From assembly GCF_029945965.1 (NCBI RefSeq), contig NZ_JAQSDO010000015.1, positions 1,119,952 to 1,183,951 on the forward strand: a DNA stretch of 64,000 bases, written 5' to 3'. The stretch comes from Thermomonas sp. Its GTDB lineage: Bacteria; Pseudomonadota; Gammaproteobacteria; Xanthomonadales; Xanthomonadaceae. Under the pieces are notes generated by a model. The model was given only the letters and a program-made list of their open reading frames with translations. It was not told where the DNA came from and made no database searches. This document shows positions 44,444 through 54,171 of this stretch, piece by piece; the stretch's first letter is position 1, and each line of letters begins with the position of its first letter. Both the position numbers and the translations under genes were made by a program.

Positions 44444-45466
44444 TCAGCCGCCGACCAGAAACATCTCGACATGCCGGCGCGACGCCCCTGCTTCGCTGCC
44501 TGCTCCAATACGCCGCGTCTCGCTGTAGCGATCGGCGCGCTGTTCCCACAAACCCTCCACATAGCTTGCCAGCGCATTTTCGCCCTGTGCCAGCAAGGGC
44601 CGCAGCGCATGCCCGGCTCCGGCAAACAGGCAGGTATAGAGCTGGCCATCTGCGGAGACGCGCGCACGGTGGCAGTCCCCACAGAACGGTGCGCTGACCG
44701 AACTGACAAAGCCCACTTCACCGGCGCCATCCACAAAGGCATGGCGCGATGCGACTTCGCCGCGGTAATTGGGATCAAGTGGCTGCAGCGGCCAGCGCGC
44801 ATGGATGCGGTCGCGGACTTCGATCGACGGCACCACACGTTCCCGCGACCAGCCATTGCAGGTACCGACATCCATGTACTCGATGAAGCGCAGGACGTGG
44901 CCGTGTTCGCGTGCGTACGCGGCAAGGTCGACGATGCCATCGTCATTGACGCCACGTTGCAGCACGCAGTTCAGCTTGATTGGTGTGAAGCCTGCAGCCT
45001 TGGCGGCAGCAATCCCGGCGAGCACGCTGGCAAGCTCTCCACGACCGCCTGACAGCTCACGGAACAACACAGGATCCAGCGTGTCCAGGCTCACCGTGAT
45101 CCGGCGCAGACCGGCATCGCGCAAGCTTTGCGCATGGGCCGCCAGCAGGCTGCCATTGGTCGTCAGTGCAAGATCCTCGAGACCATCGATCACCGCTAAC
45201 CGCCGCACCAGCTCGGGCAGGCGCTTGCGTAACAGCGGTTCTCCGCCGGTCAGGCGCAGCTTGCGCACGCCAAGCTGGACGAAGCCACGGACCAGGGTTT
45301 CGATCTCATCGAACGACAACCGCGATGCGGCATCCAGCCCATAATCGTCGCCGATCTGGTCGGCCGGCATGCAATACGGGCAACGGAAATTGCAGGCTTC
45401 GATCACCGACAGGCGCAGGTCGCGCAGCGGGCGTCCAAGCAGGTCACGCGGGAGTACTGCGGTCAT
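44444..45466 (-). CDS. moaA: GTP 3',8-cyclase
   Basis: The 340-residue radical SAM enzyme has the first cluster CNFRCPYC (Cys25, 29, 32) and the C-terminal cluster in [21 protein letters not shown], plus the SAM-binding TGGEPLLRK. It makes the first intermediate of molybdopterin from GTP. The C-terminus normally ends in a double glycine, and this one does (VGG). The ATG overlaps the upstream hydrolase stop by 4 bp. Confidence 0.95.
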   Translation of the reverse strand: MTAVLPRDLLGRPLRDLRLSVIEACNFRCPYCMPADQIGDDYGLDAASRLSFDEIETLVRGFVQLGVRKLRLTGGEPLLRKRLPELVRRLAVIDGLEDLALTTNGSLLAAHAQSLRDAGLRRITVSLDTLDPVLFRELSGGRGELASVLAGIAAAKAAGFTPIKLNCVLQRGVNDDGIVDLAAYAREHGHVLRFIEYMDVGTCNGWSRERVVPSIEVRDRIHARWPLQPLDPNYRGEVASRHAFVDGAGEVGFVSSVSAPFCGDCHRARVSADGQLYTCLFAGAGHALRPLLAQGENALASYVEGLWEQRADRYSETRRIGAGSEAGASRRHVEMFLVGG

Positions 45467-46218
45467 TCCGGTACCACGCCGAGCGGCGTCCGTAACGCAA
45501 CCACCTCGCCCGGCATGCCGACCCGCCAGCCACGCGCGCGCAGGGCTTCGCCGTCCGCAATGCTTTCGTAGTGGTAGAGCAGGCAACGCTGCAGCAGCAC
45601 GTCTGGATATTCACGCTCGAGATCGTCGATGCCGCTATGCGAGGGATTACCGCGCAATGCGCAGTCGTGCGCGATCAGCTCATCGGCATCGGCATGCTTG
45701 GCCAGCATTTCCGGGATCGGACGGGTATCGCCGGTCCACACCAGGCTGCCATGCAGGCGCAGGCCGAACGCGGTGTCCGGCCAGTGGTGGCGCACCGGGA
45801 AGACCTCCAGGCGGATGCCGTCGTGCCAGAAATGATCGCCAACGGGAATGATCCGGAACGCATCCCAGAAATTGACCCCACCCTCGGCAAGTGCATTCGG
45901 ATAGCTGGCCACCCGCTGCTGCAGCAAGGGCATCAGGCCGACTGGCACATACAGCCGCACCTCGCCGCGACGCGCTTCGTCGAACCAACTATTGACGAAC
46001 AGCCGCTCGAAACCGGCAATGTGGTCCAGGTGCGCATGGGTCATAAACAGCGCCATCGGACTGTCGCCGTAGGCCTTGTGGTAGGCGGTCAATCCTTCGC
46101 CACCGCAATCAATGGTCAGCCACGGCGCGCCATCACGCTCGATGGTCGCCATCGCCGAACCCAACTCCACCGCAGAAGCGTTGCCGACGCCGAGCAGGCG
46201 TAGCGTCCATGCACTCAT
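45463..46218 (-). CDS. MBL-fold metallo-hydrolase
   Basis: The 251-residue protein has the metallo-beta-lactamase core: HAHLDH for metal ligands, later GDTRPIPE and a final His-rich segment (LYHYESI). It resembles RNase Z-like/'MBL fold' hydrolases of unassigned substrate. It is sandwiched between kdkA (1-bp TGATG overlap) and moaA (4-bp overlap), so it is co-translated with both; no functional link to either is evident. Confidence 0.82.
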   Translation of the reverse strand: MSAWTLRLLGVGNASAVELGSAMATIERDGAPWLTIDCGGEGLTAYHKAYGDSPMALFMTHAHLDHIAGFERLFVNSWFDEARRGEVRLYVPVGLMPLLQQRVASYPNALAEGGVNFWDAFRIIPVGDHFWHDGIRLEVFPVRHHWPDTAFGLRLHGSLVWTGDTRPIPEMLAKHADADELIAHDCALRGNPSHSGIDDLEREYPDVLLQRCLLYHYESIADGEALRARGWRVGMPGEVVALRTPLGVVPE

Positions 46219-46961
46219 CAGTAGCCCCGTTGCCATGTGGCCTCATAAGCGGCGCGCAGTTGTGCGAAGCCTGCATCCACCTGCTCGACGCTGCGATCCC
46301 CACGCTGCTTGCGCAAGGAGCGCTGCAGGCGCTGCAGGTTGGCTTCACGCCAGGGCGTGGCCGGGATACGCAATTGCGAGCGGTCGAAATCGATCATCCA
46401 GCCATGGCCTTCGTCATCGAACAGCAGGTTGTGCGCGTTGAGGTCAGCATGGTCCAGGCCGGCGCGGTGGAAACGCGCGACCAATAGCCCGGCGGCCTCC
46501 CAAGGCGCCTGATCCTGCGCAGCCAGCACGGCCAACGGCTGTACGCCGGGAAGCCGCTGCAGCAGGATCGCGGCACGATACTGCAGGCCTTCGCGGCGAT
46601 ACCAGGCCGCGAATGGCATCGGCACCGGTAGCTTCTTCTCGCGCAACACCCGCATCAGGCGGAACTCGGCGAAACTGCGCACGCGGTTGACGCCGCGCCA
46701 GAGGTGGCCATCACGGCTCAGGCTGGCAGCCATGCCGCCGCGCAGGTAGTGGCGAAGGAACGCATCACCCTCGCCGGTCTGGATGAACCAGGCACCGCCG
46801 CGCCCGCCTTCTTCCACCGGCTGGGCGGCATCACCCCAGTGTGCGGGCGAGAACCAGTCGGGTTCGGGTTGCCTGATCTGGCTGCGGTCGAACAGAATCG
46901 CCCCATAGCCGCGGGAATCGCGGAAAGGCGTCAGGTGTTCGTTGGCGTCGAAACCGCTCAT
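46218..46961 (-). CDS. kdkA: 3-deoxy-D-manno-octulosonic acid kinase
   Basis: The 247-residue product is a Kdo kinase-type protein kinase-fold enzyme. The catalytic loop is [12 protein letters not shown], with DFD for metal binding ([10 protein letters not shown]), and a lysine-poor glycine region GGRGGAWFI at the N-terminus. KdkA phosphorylates Kdo at position 4 of lipopolysaccharide in bacteria with a single Kdo, as in Haemophilus and Xanthomonas. It is divergent from a family 9 glycosyltransferase by only 20 bp. Confidence 0.85.
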   Translation of the reverse strand: MSGFDANEHLTPFRDSRGYGAILFDRSQIRQPEPDWFSPAHWGDAAQPVEEGGRGGAWFIQTGEGDAFLRHYLRGGMAASLSRDGHLWRGVNRVRSFAEFRLMRVLREKKLPVPMPFAAWYRREGLQYRAAILLQRLPGVQPLAVLAAQDQAPWEAAGLLVARFHRAGLDHADLNAHNLLFDDEGHGWMIDFDRSQLRIPATPWREANLQRLQRSLRKQRGDRSVEQVDAGFAQLRAAYEATWQRGY

Positions 46962-46981
46962 GACCCGAGTTTAACAAGCAC

Positions 46982-48043
46982 ATGCCCAACCCCAACCAGC
47001 CGCGATCAATCTGCCTGCTGCGCCTGTCGGCACTCGGCGATGTCACCCATGTGTTGCCGCTGCTGCATACCCTGCGCACGGCCTGGCCGGAGATTGAGAT
47101 CAGCTGGGTGATCGGCAAGGGCGAGCACCGCCTGCTGGATGGCCTGCCTGGCGTGCGCTTCATCGAGTTCGACAAGAAGGCCGGGCTGGCTGGCATGCGC
47201 GGCGTGCGCCGGCAATGCGGACAGCGCTTCGATGCGTTGTTGCAGTTGCAGGTCTCGGCGCGCGCCAACCTGCTGTCTGCCTTTATCCCGGCCCGGCGCA
47301 GGATCGGTTACGACCGCTCGCGGTCCAAGGATGGCCATGGCCTGTTCATCAACGAGCGCATCGCCGACCGTCCCGGCATCCATGTGCTGGACGTGATCGG
47401 CAGTTTCTGTGAGCCGCTCGGCCTGGTCCGCGGGGAGGTCGTCTGGAACCTGCCGGTACCTGACGACGCGCACGCATGGGCACGGGCGCAATGGCCGGAT
47501 GACGACATCCGTACGCTGATGATCTCGCCCTGTTCGAGTCATGCCTTGCGCAACTGGCGCCCGCAACGGCATGCCGCATTGGCCGACCATGCCATCGCGC
47601 AAGGTTGGCGGTTGGTGCTGTGCGGCGGCCGCAGCGAGCTGGAGCGCAACACCGGCGATGCGATCCTCGCGGCTATGCGCACGCCTGGAGATGACGCGCG
47701 CGTGCTCGACCTGATCGGCAAGGACACCCTCAAGCAGCTTCCCGCGCTGCTGGCCCGCGCCGACCTGCTGGTGTCCCCGGACTCCGGCCCGATGCATATC
47801 GCCAACGCGATGGGCACCAAGGTGCTGGGCCTGCATGCGGCCAGCAACCCGAAACGCAGCGGTCCGTATTCGGACCTGCGCTATTGCGTGGACCGCTACG
47901 ACGATGCCGCGCGCAAGTACCGCGGCAAACCGGCATCGGAACTCAAGTGGGGCAGCAAGATCGAAGCCGATGGCGTGATGGACCTGGTCACGCTCAAGGA
48001 TGCGATCGCCGCGTTCGAGCGGTATCGCAGCGACATCGGCTGA
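46982..48043 (+). CDS. Glycosyltransferase family 9 (heptosyltransferase-like)
   Basis: The 353-residue protein has the GT9 opening ICLLRLSALGDVTHVLPLLHTLR and the donor-site region LVSPDSGPMHIANAMGTKVLGLHAASNP. These enzymes add heptose or related sugars to the LPS inner core from ADP-heptose. Its neighbour kdkA acts on the Kdo just inside that region. Which sugar is transferred cannot be told from sequence. A DUF6165 gene converges on it 3 bp downstream. Confidence 0.88.
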   Translation: MPNPNQPRSICLLRLSALGDVTHVLPLLHTLRTAWPEIEISWVIGKGEHRLLDGLPGVRFIEFDKKAGLAGMRGVRRQCGQRFDALLQLQVSARANLLSAFIPARRRIGYDRSRSKDGHGLFINERIADRPGIHVLDVIGSFCEPLGLVRGEVVWNLPVPDDAHAWARAQWPDDDIRTLMISPCSSHALRNWRPQRHAALADHAIAQGWRLVLCGGRSELERNTGDAILAAMRTPGDDARVLDLIGKDTLKQLPALLARADLLVSPDSGPMHIANAMGTKVLGLHAASNPKRSGPYSDLRYCVDRYDDAARKYRGKPASELKWGSKIEADGVMDLVTLKDAIAAFERYRSDIG

Positions 48044-48046
48044 CGC

Positions 48047-48454
48047 TTACGCGCCCTGCCTGTTGCCATAATCCTGATACGACTTCTCCTCGACATAAGC
48101 CGAGCCCAGCGCGAGGTTGATGTCCTTCTTGATCCGGGCGCGCACGTCGTTCTCGAAATAGACGTTGCGTGCCAACTGGATGAAGCCGTCATCGAAGGCC
48201 TGCGCCTTTTCCTTGATCCGGATGTCGTCCTCGATCACCCATAGCCGTTCATTGACCGCCTTGAGCTGCACGCGTAGTTCGGCGATGTCGCCACCAGCGG
48301 CGGAATGCGCCATCCAGACCTGCTCCAGCGCGTTCAGTTCGTTGCGCACATTGGCCAGCTTGGCCGGGTCGGACATACGCTCGGACTTGATCTGCAGGAT
48401 CGAGATCTTGTCCAACAGTTCGCCGAACGAGACGGGGACGAGGATTTCGGACAT
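48047..48454 (-). CDS. DUF6165 family protein
   Basis: The 135-residue protein begins MSEILVPVSFGELLDKISILQIKSERM and is almost entirely helical, rich in Glu/Lys/Arg. It matches my recollection of DUF6165, a small soluble family near glycosyltransferase genes. No catalytic motif is visible; a structural or regulatory role is possible. It ends 3 bp from the GT9 stop. Confidence 0.7.
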   Translation of the reverse strand: MSEILVPVSFGELLDKISILQIKSERMSDPAKLANVRNELNALEQVWMAHSAAGGDIAELRVQLKAVNERLWVIEDDIRIKEKAQAFDDGFIQLARNVYFENDVRARIKKDINLALGSAYVEEKSYQDYGNRQGA

Positions 48455-48548
48455 GGCGGGCGCGTTTTTTCTGGGGCGACCAGTGTAGCGCCTTGCCCGG
48501 CGGACACCCGGCCCGTATCATTCGCAGCCCGCTGCACCTGAAATTTCC

Positions 48549-48638
<90 letters not shown>

Positions 48639-48676
48639 GACAAGAACAACGCCCCTTGTGGGCGTTTTTCTTGTCT
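48639..48676 (+). terminator. Terminator of tRNA-Ser(CGA)
   Basis: A two-part stem, GACAAGAA/TTCTTGTC and AACGCCC/GGGCGTT, follows the CCA directly and includes a TTTTT run. Confidence 0.85.
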
Positions 48677-48940
48677 GATGGAAAGGCGGCGGAAGAGAAC
48701 TCCCTGCGGGGTTCGACTGATTCGTCTGGAACGAATCAGGACAGCCGCAGGCTGCCCGAAGGGCGCGGCACAGGATGTGCCGCGTCTATCCCCCCACACC
48801 CCGTACCCGAACGCATCCTGTAGTGATCCACTCAACCTTCGCGCCCTCTCCACCCGCCAAAACCCATTCTGACCCGAACGCGTCCGGTTCCCCCGCACGA
48901 TTGCGTTAGCCCCTTCAAACCCCGGACGAAATACGCCCGC
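48677..48940. other. Non-coding stretch holding a hairpin cluster
   Basis: With the preceding terminator this makes about 300 bp without a gene. Its first half contains consecutive perfect inverted repeats (next entry); its last ~150 bp show no hairpin or ORF I can support and probably contain the promoter of the PP2C gene. Confidence 0.6.
48717..48784. repeat. Cluster of consecutive perfect hairpins
   Basis: In order: CTGATTCGT/ACGAATCAG with loop CTGGA; CAGCC/GGCTG with loop GCA; GCCC/GGGC with loop GAA; CGCGGCAC/GTGCCGCG with loop AGGAT. Nothing here looks coding. The GGAT loop recurs in hairpins at 1641-1666 and 19937-19973. Confidence 0.8.
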
Positions 48941-49645
48941 ATGATCGAATTCGGACACCTCAGCCATGTCGGCCTGCGCCGGGAATTGAATGAGGACACC
49001 TATTACGGCGACAGCGAACTCGGCCTTTGGCTGGTCGCCGACGGCATGGGTGGACACGAGTTCGGTGAAGTGGCCAGTGCGCTGGCGCGGGAAGCAATCG
49101 TGCGCGAGGTCCGCGCCGGCACGCCGCTTGCCGAAGCCATTCGCAGCGCCGACGTGGAAATCATCCGCTGCTCCAAGCGCCGCGGCGACAGCCTGCCGAT
49201 GGGCACGACGGTCGTGGCCGCGCGCGTCGACGGCAACCGTTTCGAAGTCGCCTGGGTAGGCGACAGCCGGGTCTACCTGTGGCGCGACGGCCAGCTTACC
49301 CAGATCTCGCAGGATCACAGCTACGTGCAGGAACTGATCGCCACCGGTGCGATCACCCCCGACCAGGCCCGCAGCCACCCGCATCGCAACGTGGTGACCC
49401 AAGCGCTGGGCGTCACCGATCCGAAACAGCTGAACGTGGAAACCCTGACTGGCGAACTGCGCCCCGGCATGCAACTACTGCTGTGCAGCGATGGCCTGAC
49501 CGAGGAAGTCGACGACAGCAGCATCGCCCGGGTGCTCGCCCACCAGGAATGCAGCGCGCAGGAATGCGTGGACGGACTGGTTGCCGCTGCGCTGGACGGC
49601 GGCGGTTCGGACAACGTGACCGTGGTGCTGGTCCGCCGCCACTGA
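48941..49645 (+). CDS. PP2C-type serine/threonine protein phosphatase
   Basis: The 234-residue enzyme has the bacterial PP2C motifs: RELNEDTYY, VADGMGGHEFGE, GTTVVAARV, VGDSRVYLWRDG and the closing SDGLTEEVDD, GGGSDNVTVVLV. It dephosphorylates Ser/Thr residues in a Mn/Mg-dependent way. A matching kinase is not next to it. It resembles Stp/PppA phosphatases; the target is unknown. Confidence 0.92.
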   Translation: MIEFGHLSHVGLRRELNEDTYYGDSELGLWLVADGMGGHEFGEVASALAREAIVREVRAGTPLAEAIRSADVEIIRCSKRRGDSLPMGTTVVAARVDGNRFEVAWVGDSRVYLWRDGQLTQISQDHSYVQELIATGAITPDQARSHPHRNVVTQALGVTDPKQLNVETLTGELRPGMQLLLCSDGLTEEVDDSSIARVLAHQECSAQECVDGLVAAALDGGGSDNVTVVLVRRH

Positions 49646-49679
49646 GGCGAAAAACTCCAGGCACGCCTCCGGCCTCACC

Positions 49680-50390
49680 TCAGGCAGCAGACTCCAGCTG
49701 CAGCCACAGGCAGTGCCCGGCCTTGGCCTGCAGGCCCTGCAAGCGGGCATCATGGGCTGTCGTTTCCTCGTCATCGACCCGCACGCGCGGGCGCGCAGCG
49801 GCATCCGGGCTGGTCGCAGGCAGGGTCCGTTGCGCAACCGCCACGGGTTCGCTGGCAAAACCAATCTCTTCCTGTCCTGAGGTCAGTGCCAGGTAGGCCT
49901 CGGTCAGCAGTTGCGCGTCGAGCAGCGCACCATGCAGCTGCCGATGCGAGTTGTCCACGCCTAGTCGCTTGCACAACGCATCCAGTGAATTGCGCTGGCC
50001 GGGAAAGCGCTGGCGCGCCAGCAGCAGGGAGTCCTCGATGCCGCAACGGTCCTGGATACGGCCGTGTCCAGCGGCAAGCCGGGTCAATTCGGCATTCAGG
50101 AAACCGACGTCGAACGCGGCGTTGTGGATGACCAGTTCGGCGCCTTCGATGAAGGCCAGGAACTCATCGACGATTTCGGCGAAGCGTGGCTTGTCAGCCA
50201 AAAACTCCACGGTCAGGCCTGTCACTTCCTGCGCGCCCTGCTCGAACTCGCGATCCGGGTTGAGGTAGCACTGGAAGCTGCGGCCGGTCGGGCGCCGTTC
50301 CAGAAGCTCGATACAGCCGATTTCGACCAAGCGATTGCCTTTTTCCCAGCTCAGGCCGGTGGTTTCGGTATCCAGGACGACCTGTCTCAC
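49680..50390 (-). CDS. dnaQ: DNA polymerase III subunit epsilon
   Basis: The 236-residue proofreading exonuclease has ExoI DTETTG (Asp7, Glu9), ExoII NAAFDVGFLN and the ExoIII-epsilon motif HGALLDAQLLTEAYLAL. The C-terminal tail, which binds the polymerase alpha subunit, is present. It lies 37 bp downstream of rnhA, the classic rnhA/dnaQ neighbourhood, here in the same orientation rather than divergent. Confidence 0.93.
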   Translation of the reverse strand: MRQVVLDTETTGLSWEKGNRLVEIGCIELLERRPTGRSFQCYLNPDREFEQGAQEVTGLTVEFLADKPRFAEIVDEFLAFIEGAELVIHNAAFDVGFLNAELTRLAAGHGRIQDRCGIEDSLLLARQRFPGQRNSLDALCKRLGVDNSHRQLHGALLDAQLLTEAYLALTSGQEEIGFASEPVAVAQRTLPATSPDAAARPRVRVDDEETTAHDARLQGLQAKAGHCLWLQLESAA

Positions 50391-50427
50391 GATGCCTGTC
50401 TCACGCGTTTTACCTCACGATTTCGCC

Positions 50428-50889
50428 TCATGCGCCACCCAACTCCTTGATCCTGATCGCCTCATTGCGCGCCAACACATCCACCCGCTCGTTTTCCGGG
50501 TGACCGGAATGACCCTTGACCCAACGCCAGTCCACCACGTGGCGACCGGCTGCGGCATGCAGCCGCTCCCACAGGTCGCGGTTCTTGACCGCATCGCCGC
50601 CCGAGGTCTTCCAACCGCGCCGTACCCAGTTTGCCATCCACTGGGTAATGCCTTGGCGGACGTATTGCGAATCGGTGGTCAGGATCACGTCGCAGGGCTC
50701 GCGTAGCGCTTCCAGCGCGCCGATCGCCGCCATCAGCTCCATCCGGTTGTTGGTAGTGTCGGCCTCGCCACCAGCCACTTCACGCTCGATCTCGCGCCAG
50801 CGCAGCAACGCGCCCCAGCCTCCGGGGCCCGGATTGCCCAGGCATGCCCCATCGGTATGCACCTCGACCTGCTTGCGTGCCGCCGTCAT
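50428..50889 (-). CDS. rnhA: Ribonuclease HI
   Basis: The 153-residue enzyme degrades RNA in RNA-DNA hybrids. The acidic active-site residues are in [23 protein letters not shown] and LTTDSQYV, with the final one in NERVDVLA. The basic handle helix ([20 protein letters not shown]) is present. It overlaps the upstream methyltransferase gene by 4 bp. Confidence 0.96.
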   Translation of the reverse strand: MTAARKQVEVHTDGACLGNPGPGGWGALLRWREIEREVAGGEADTTNNRMELMAAIGALEALREPCDVILTTDSQYVRQGITQWMANWVRRGWKTSGGDAVKNRDLWERLHAAAGRHVVDWRWVKGHSGHPENERVDVLARNEAIRIKELGGA

Positions 50890-51557
50890 GCGGCGGGCAA
50901 TCCGGGCTGCAGGCGCAGTCTGCGCGTGGCGCGCATGGGCGTCAGCGGAATCCGGCGCTTCTCCGCACGCAACAGGAAGGCTGCACGCAGACCTGCGCCA
51001 TCCTGCAAGTGATCGTTGATCGACATCGCCCAAATCGGGCCTATCCCTTGCGACACCGGATCCGGCGACAAACCCGCGGCGCGCAACCGGCGGCGCCAGG
51101 TGAAAGGTTCTGCGGCGCGTGGTCCCTGCCCGCGCCAACGCAATCGATAAGGTGCCAACGGGTTCAGGGCCAACAGCCACAAGCCTCCGCCCGGCACCAG
51201 CACCCGCGCGCACTCGGCCAGTAGAACGGCAGGATCCGCACTGATGTCAGCCAGGTGCTGCACAACCACGATGCCACAGGATTCACTGGCCAGTGGCAGC
51301 ACTGCGCCGCAGCGGATATCCCCGGAAAAACCATTGCCCGCGGCATGCAGGCGCAATCCCGGAAGCTCCAGGCAATCGCTATCGCCCAGGTCGATCACTC
51401 CTGGCTGCAGCCACAGGCCGGGTTGGCCAGGTCGTTCGCGGGCCGCAGCGCGCAGCAATTCGGCTTCGCTGGCAATCACCATTTGCCCTGCCGGCCCGGC
51501 AAACCACGTCGCCGCGGCGGCAGGAGCTGGTTGACGGCGAAAGACAGGCATGGGCAT
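50886..51557 (-). CDS. SAM-dependent methyltransferase (class I-like)
   Basis: The 223-residue protein resembles a degenerate class I methyltransferase: a strand equivalent to motif I reads [13 protein letters not shown] rather than GxGxG, followed by [47 protein letters not shown]. Such proteins are common beside rnhA in gammaproteobacteria. The substrate is unknown, and the altered SAM loop leaves activity open. Confidence 0.75.
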   Translation of the reverse strand: MPMPVFRRQPAPAAAATWFAGPAGQMVIASEAELLRAAARERPGQPGLWLQPGVIDLGDSDCLELPGLRLHAAGNGFSGDIRCGAVLPLASESCGIVVVQHLADISADPAVLLAECARVLVPGGGLWLLALNPLAPYRLRWRGQGPRAAEPFTWRRRLRAAGLSPDPVSQGIGPIWAMSINDHLQDGAGLRAAFLLRAEKRRIPLTPMRATRRLRLQPGLPAA

Positions 51558-51604
51558 GGTTCGATTTTGCGGGAAAGCCCGCGCCGCGTCACGGACGGAC
51601 TTCG

Positions 51605-52411
51605 ATGCGACTGCAGCCAGTACCCGCGTTCAATGACAATTACATCTGGTTGCTAGTCGACCATGCCGGCGAAGGAAGTGCCCCCGAAGGCGCGTCGCGT
51701 GCGCTGATCGTCGACCCTGGTGATGCCGCACCCGTGCTGGATGTATTGCGCGACGGTCCAGCGCCACACGGCATCCTGCTCACCCACCACCATGACGACC
51801 ACATCGGGGGCGTAGCCGAACTGCTGCGCCACTGGCCGCAACTCCCGGTGATCGCGCCGCACGATGCTCGAATCGCCACCGCAACCCGACGCGTGGCGGA
51901 TGGCGAGCGCATCGACATCGGCCCATGGCATTTCGACATCATTGAAATTCCCGGGCATACCTCCAGCCATATCGCATTCCATGGGCGGACCCTTGAGGGG
52001 ATGGGGCTGCTGTTCTGCGGCGATACCCTGTTCAGCCTGGGCTGCGGTCGCTTGTTCGAAGGCACACCGACGCAAATGCTGGATTCCCTGCGACGGCTAT
52101 CTGCCCTGCCCGTTGGAACAATGGTCTGTTGCGGACACGAATACACCGTGGCCAATGCCGCTTTCGCACTGACAGTGGATCCAGCCAATGCGGCCCTGCG
52201 TGAGCGCGCCGCTCAGGCAATGACAGCACGCGACGCAGGCCTACCCACCTTGCCCGTGACGCTGGCGTCGGAGCGCGACTGCAACCCGTTCCTGCGCATC
52301 GACACGCCGGCCGTACTCGCTGCGCTGGAACATCACCTGCAACGCGCGCTGGTGGACGATGTCGATGCGTTCGCGGAACTACGTCGATGGAAGGACGGCT
52401 TCAGCGGATGA
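51605..52411 (+). CDS. gloB: Hydroxyacylglutathione hydrolase (glyoxalase II)
   Basis: The 268-residue enzyme opens with LQPVPAFNDNYIWLL and has the binuclear metal motif THHHDDH, GHTSSHIAF, FCGDTLFSLGCGRLFEG and CGHEYT. It hydrolyses S-lactoylglutathione in methylglyoxal detoxification. The ATG at 51605 gives the family N-terminus. It is divergent from the methyltransferase/rnhA genes and overlaps the transglycosylase gene by 4 bp. Confidence 0.94.
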   Translation: MRLQPVPAFNDNYIWLLVDHAGEGSAPEGASRALIVDPGDAAPVLDVLRDGPAPHGILLTHHHDDHIGGVAELLRHWPQLPVIAPHDARIATATRRVADGERIDIGPWHFDIIEIPGHTSSHIAFHGRTLEGMGLLFCGDTLFSLGCGRLFEGTPTQMLDSLRRLSALPVGTMVCCGHEYTVANAAFALTVDPANAALRERAAQAMTARDAGLPTLPVTLASERDCNPFLRIDTPAVLAALEHHLQRALVDDVDAFAELRRWKDGFSG

Positions 52412-53256
52412 GGGGCAGGCGCTGCCTGTGCCTGCTCCTGCTGGTGTTCGCCGGCACGACATTGGCCGCCTCGGCGCCGCCCACCCGCAATGGCGGCGAA
52501 CTCATGCGCGAGTTCGAACAGGGCCTGACCGAACCCGGCTGCACCGACGCCAGCCCACGCTGGCGCAGGCATTACGCGCAGTCTGCGAAAGACATGGCGG
52601 TCGAGGATGAAGTCGCGCTGACATTGTTCGCCTATGTGCTGGATGAAGTGCGCAATGCCGGACTTCCCAGCGAACTGGCGTTGATCCCGTTCGTCGAAAC
52701 CCGTTTCCACCCGAATGTACGCAGTGCCAGCGGCCCGGCCGGGCTGTGGCAGTTCACCACATCGACCGCACGCCGCAACGGGGTCGGCGTGCAGGCAGGT
52801 CGCGACGGACGGATGTCGGTAGTCAGCTCAACCCGTGCTGCGGTGAAACACCTGGGCCGCCTTCAACGCAGGTTCGGACACCAGTGGCGGCAGACGGCGA
52901 TGGCCTACAACGCCGGCGAAGGCGCACTGAAGGCATCGCGACGCAGGCACGCACGCCGCCTGTCCGGGATCACCCGCAGCTATCCAGTGAAACTGCATGC
53001 GATCGCATGCCTGTTCATCGAGCAGGGCAATGATGACCGTTGGCAGCAAGCCATCGAACGCCCGCTGCCGCGCCTGGCGCCACGCACGCTGCCCATCGGC
53101 ACCCGCGACCTGCGCCGCTGGGCACGCGCGCAGGGATTCGACCCGGACCTGGTCGCCGCACTCAATCCCGGCTGGCACAGCGGCAGCCGTGACATCCTCG
53201 CCCCCGTGGCGGGTCATGCCGCCGCTGGCCCACGCGGCCATCGCAAGGCAAACTAG
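52408..53256 (+). CDS. Lytic transglycosylase, GH23 (MltD-like)
   Basis: The 282-residue protein has a signal peptide (to about AGTTLAA) and a GH23 lysozyme-like domain: catalytic Glu97 in [25 protein letters not shown], and the later [10 protein letters not shown]. After the catalytic domain there is a short linker with '[28 protein letters not shown]', which may be a reduced LysM-like segment. It cleaves peptidoglycan. MltD next to gloB is a conserved pairing. Confidence 0.88.
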   Translation: MRGRRCLCLLLLVFAGTTLAASAPPTRNGGELMREFEQGLTEPGCTDASPRWRRHYAQSAKDMAVEDEVALTLFAYVLDEVRNAGLPSELALIPFVETRFHPNVRSASGPAGLWQFTTSTARRNGVGVQAGRDGRMSVVSSTRAAVKHLGRLQRRFGHQWRQTAMAYNAGEGALKASRRRHARRLSGITRSYPVKLHAIACLFIEQGNDDRWQQAIERPLPRLAPRTLPIGTRDLRRWARAQGFDPDLVAALNPGWHSGSRDILAPVAGHAAAGPRGHRKAN

Positions 53257-53315
53257 AGCATTCGCTCGAGGCGCCAAGGCGCCATACGTCCGCTGCACAT
53301 CCATCAGGAGAGACC

Positions 53316-54101
53316 ATGGGATTCCTTCAGGGCAAGCGCGCGCTGGTCACCGGTATTGCAAGCCAGCGTTCGATCGCAAGCGGTATTGCAGATGCCATGC
53401 ACCGGCAAGGCGCGGAACTGGCATTGACCTACCAGAACGACAAACTCAAATCGCGGGTTGAAGCCGCTGCCGCCGGATATGGCAGCACTATAGTTTTACC
53501 GCTGGACGTGGCCGACGATGGCCAGATCGATGCCTGCTTCAGCGAACTTGGCAAGCACTGGGACGGCTTCGACATCCTCATCCATTGCATCGCATTCGCG
53601 CCACGCGAAGCGATCGAAGGCGACTTCCTGGATGGCATCACCCGTGAGAACTACCACATCGCGCACGACATCAGCGCCTACTCGCTGGCCGCGCTCGGCA
53701 AAGCGGCGCGGCCGATGATGAAGGGCCGCAACGGTTCGATCCTGACCCTGAGCTACCTGGGTGCCGAACGCGCGCTGGCCAACTACAACACCATGGGCGT
53801 GGCCAAGGCCAGCCTGGAAGCCACCGTGCGCTATATGGCGATGGCGCTTGGGCCAGAAGGCACGCGCGTGAATGCGATCTCGGCCGGCCCGATCCGCACC
53901 CTGGCGGCCAGCGGCGTGGCCAACTTCCGCAAGATGCTTAGCCAGTTCGAGGCGACCGCGCCGCTGCGCCGGGTAGTGACCATCGAGGATGTCGGAAACG
54001 CCGCTGCATTCCTGTGCTCGGACCTGGCCGCCGGCATCACCGGCGAAATCACGTACGTCGACGCCGGCTACAACATCATGGGCATGAGCGGCATCGACTG
54101 A
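53316..54101 (+). CDS. fabI: Enoyl-ACP reductase (NADH)
   Basis: The 261-residue protein is FabI-type: [13 protein letters not shown] at the cofactor site, and a Tyr-x6-Lys catalytic arrangement in [15 protein letters not shown]. It catalyses the last step of each fatty-acid elongation cycle and is the target of triclosan-type inhibitors. CAGGAGAG lies seven bases before the ATG. It is away from the main fab cluster and ends at a bidirectional terminator. Confidence 0.95.
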   Translation: MGFLQGKRALVTGIASQRSIASGIADAMHRQGAELALTYQNDKLKSRVEAAAAGYGSTIVLPLDVADDGQIDACFSELGKHWDGFDILIHCIAFAPREAIEGDFLDGITRENYHIAHDISAYSLAALGKAARPMMKGRNGSILTLSYLGAERALANYNTMGVAKASLEATVRYMAMALGPEGTRVNAISAGPIRTLAASGVANFRKMLSQFEATAPLRRVVTIEDVGNAAAFLCSDLAAGITGEITYVDAGYNIMGMSGID

Positions 54102-54123
54102 CGCATTGATGCCTGCGCCAATG

Positions 54124-54153
54124 AAAACGCCCGATCATGACCGGGCGTTTTTT
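54124..54153. terminator. Bidirectional terminator between fabI and ppiD
   Basis: AAAACGCCCG and CGGGCGTTTT flank an 8-nt loop, with a T-run on the plus strand and the matching A-run serving the minus strand. Confidence 0.88.
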
Positions 54154-54171
54154 ATCAGGATGGACGACCCA

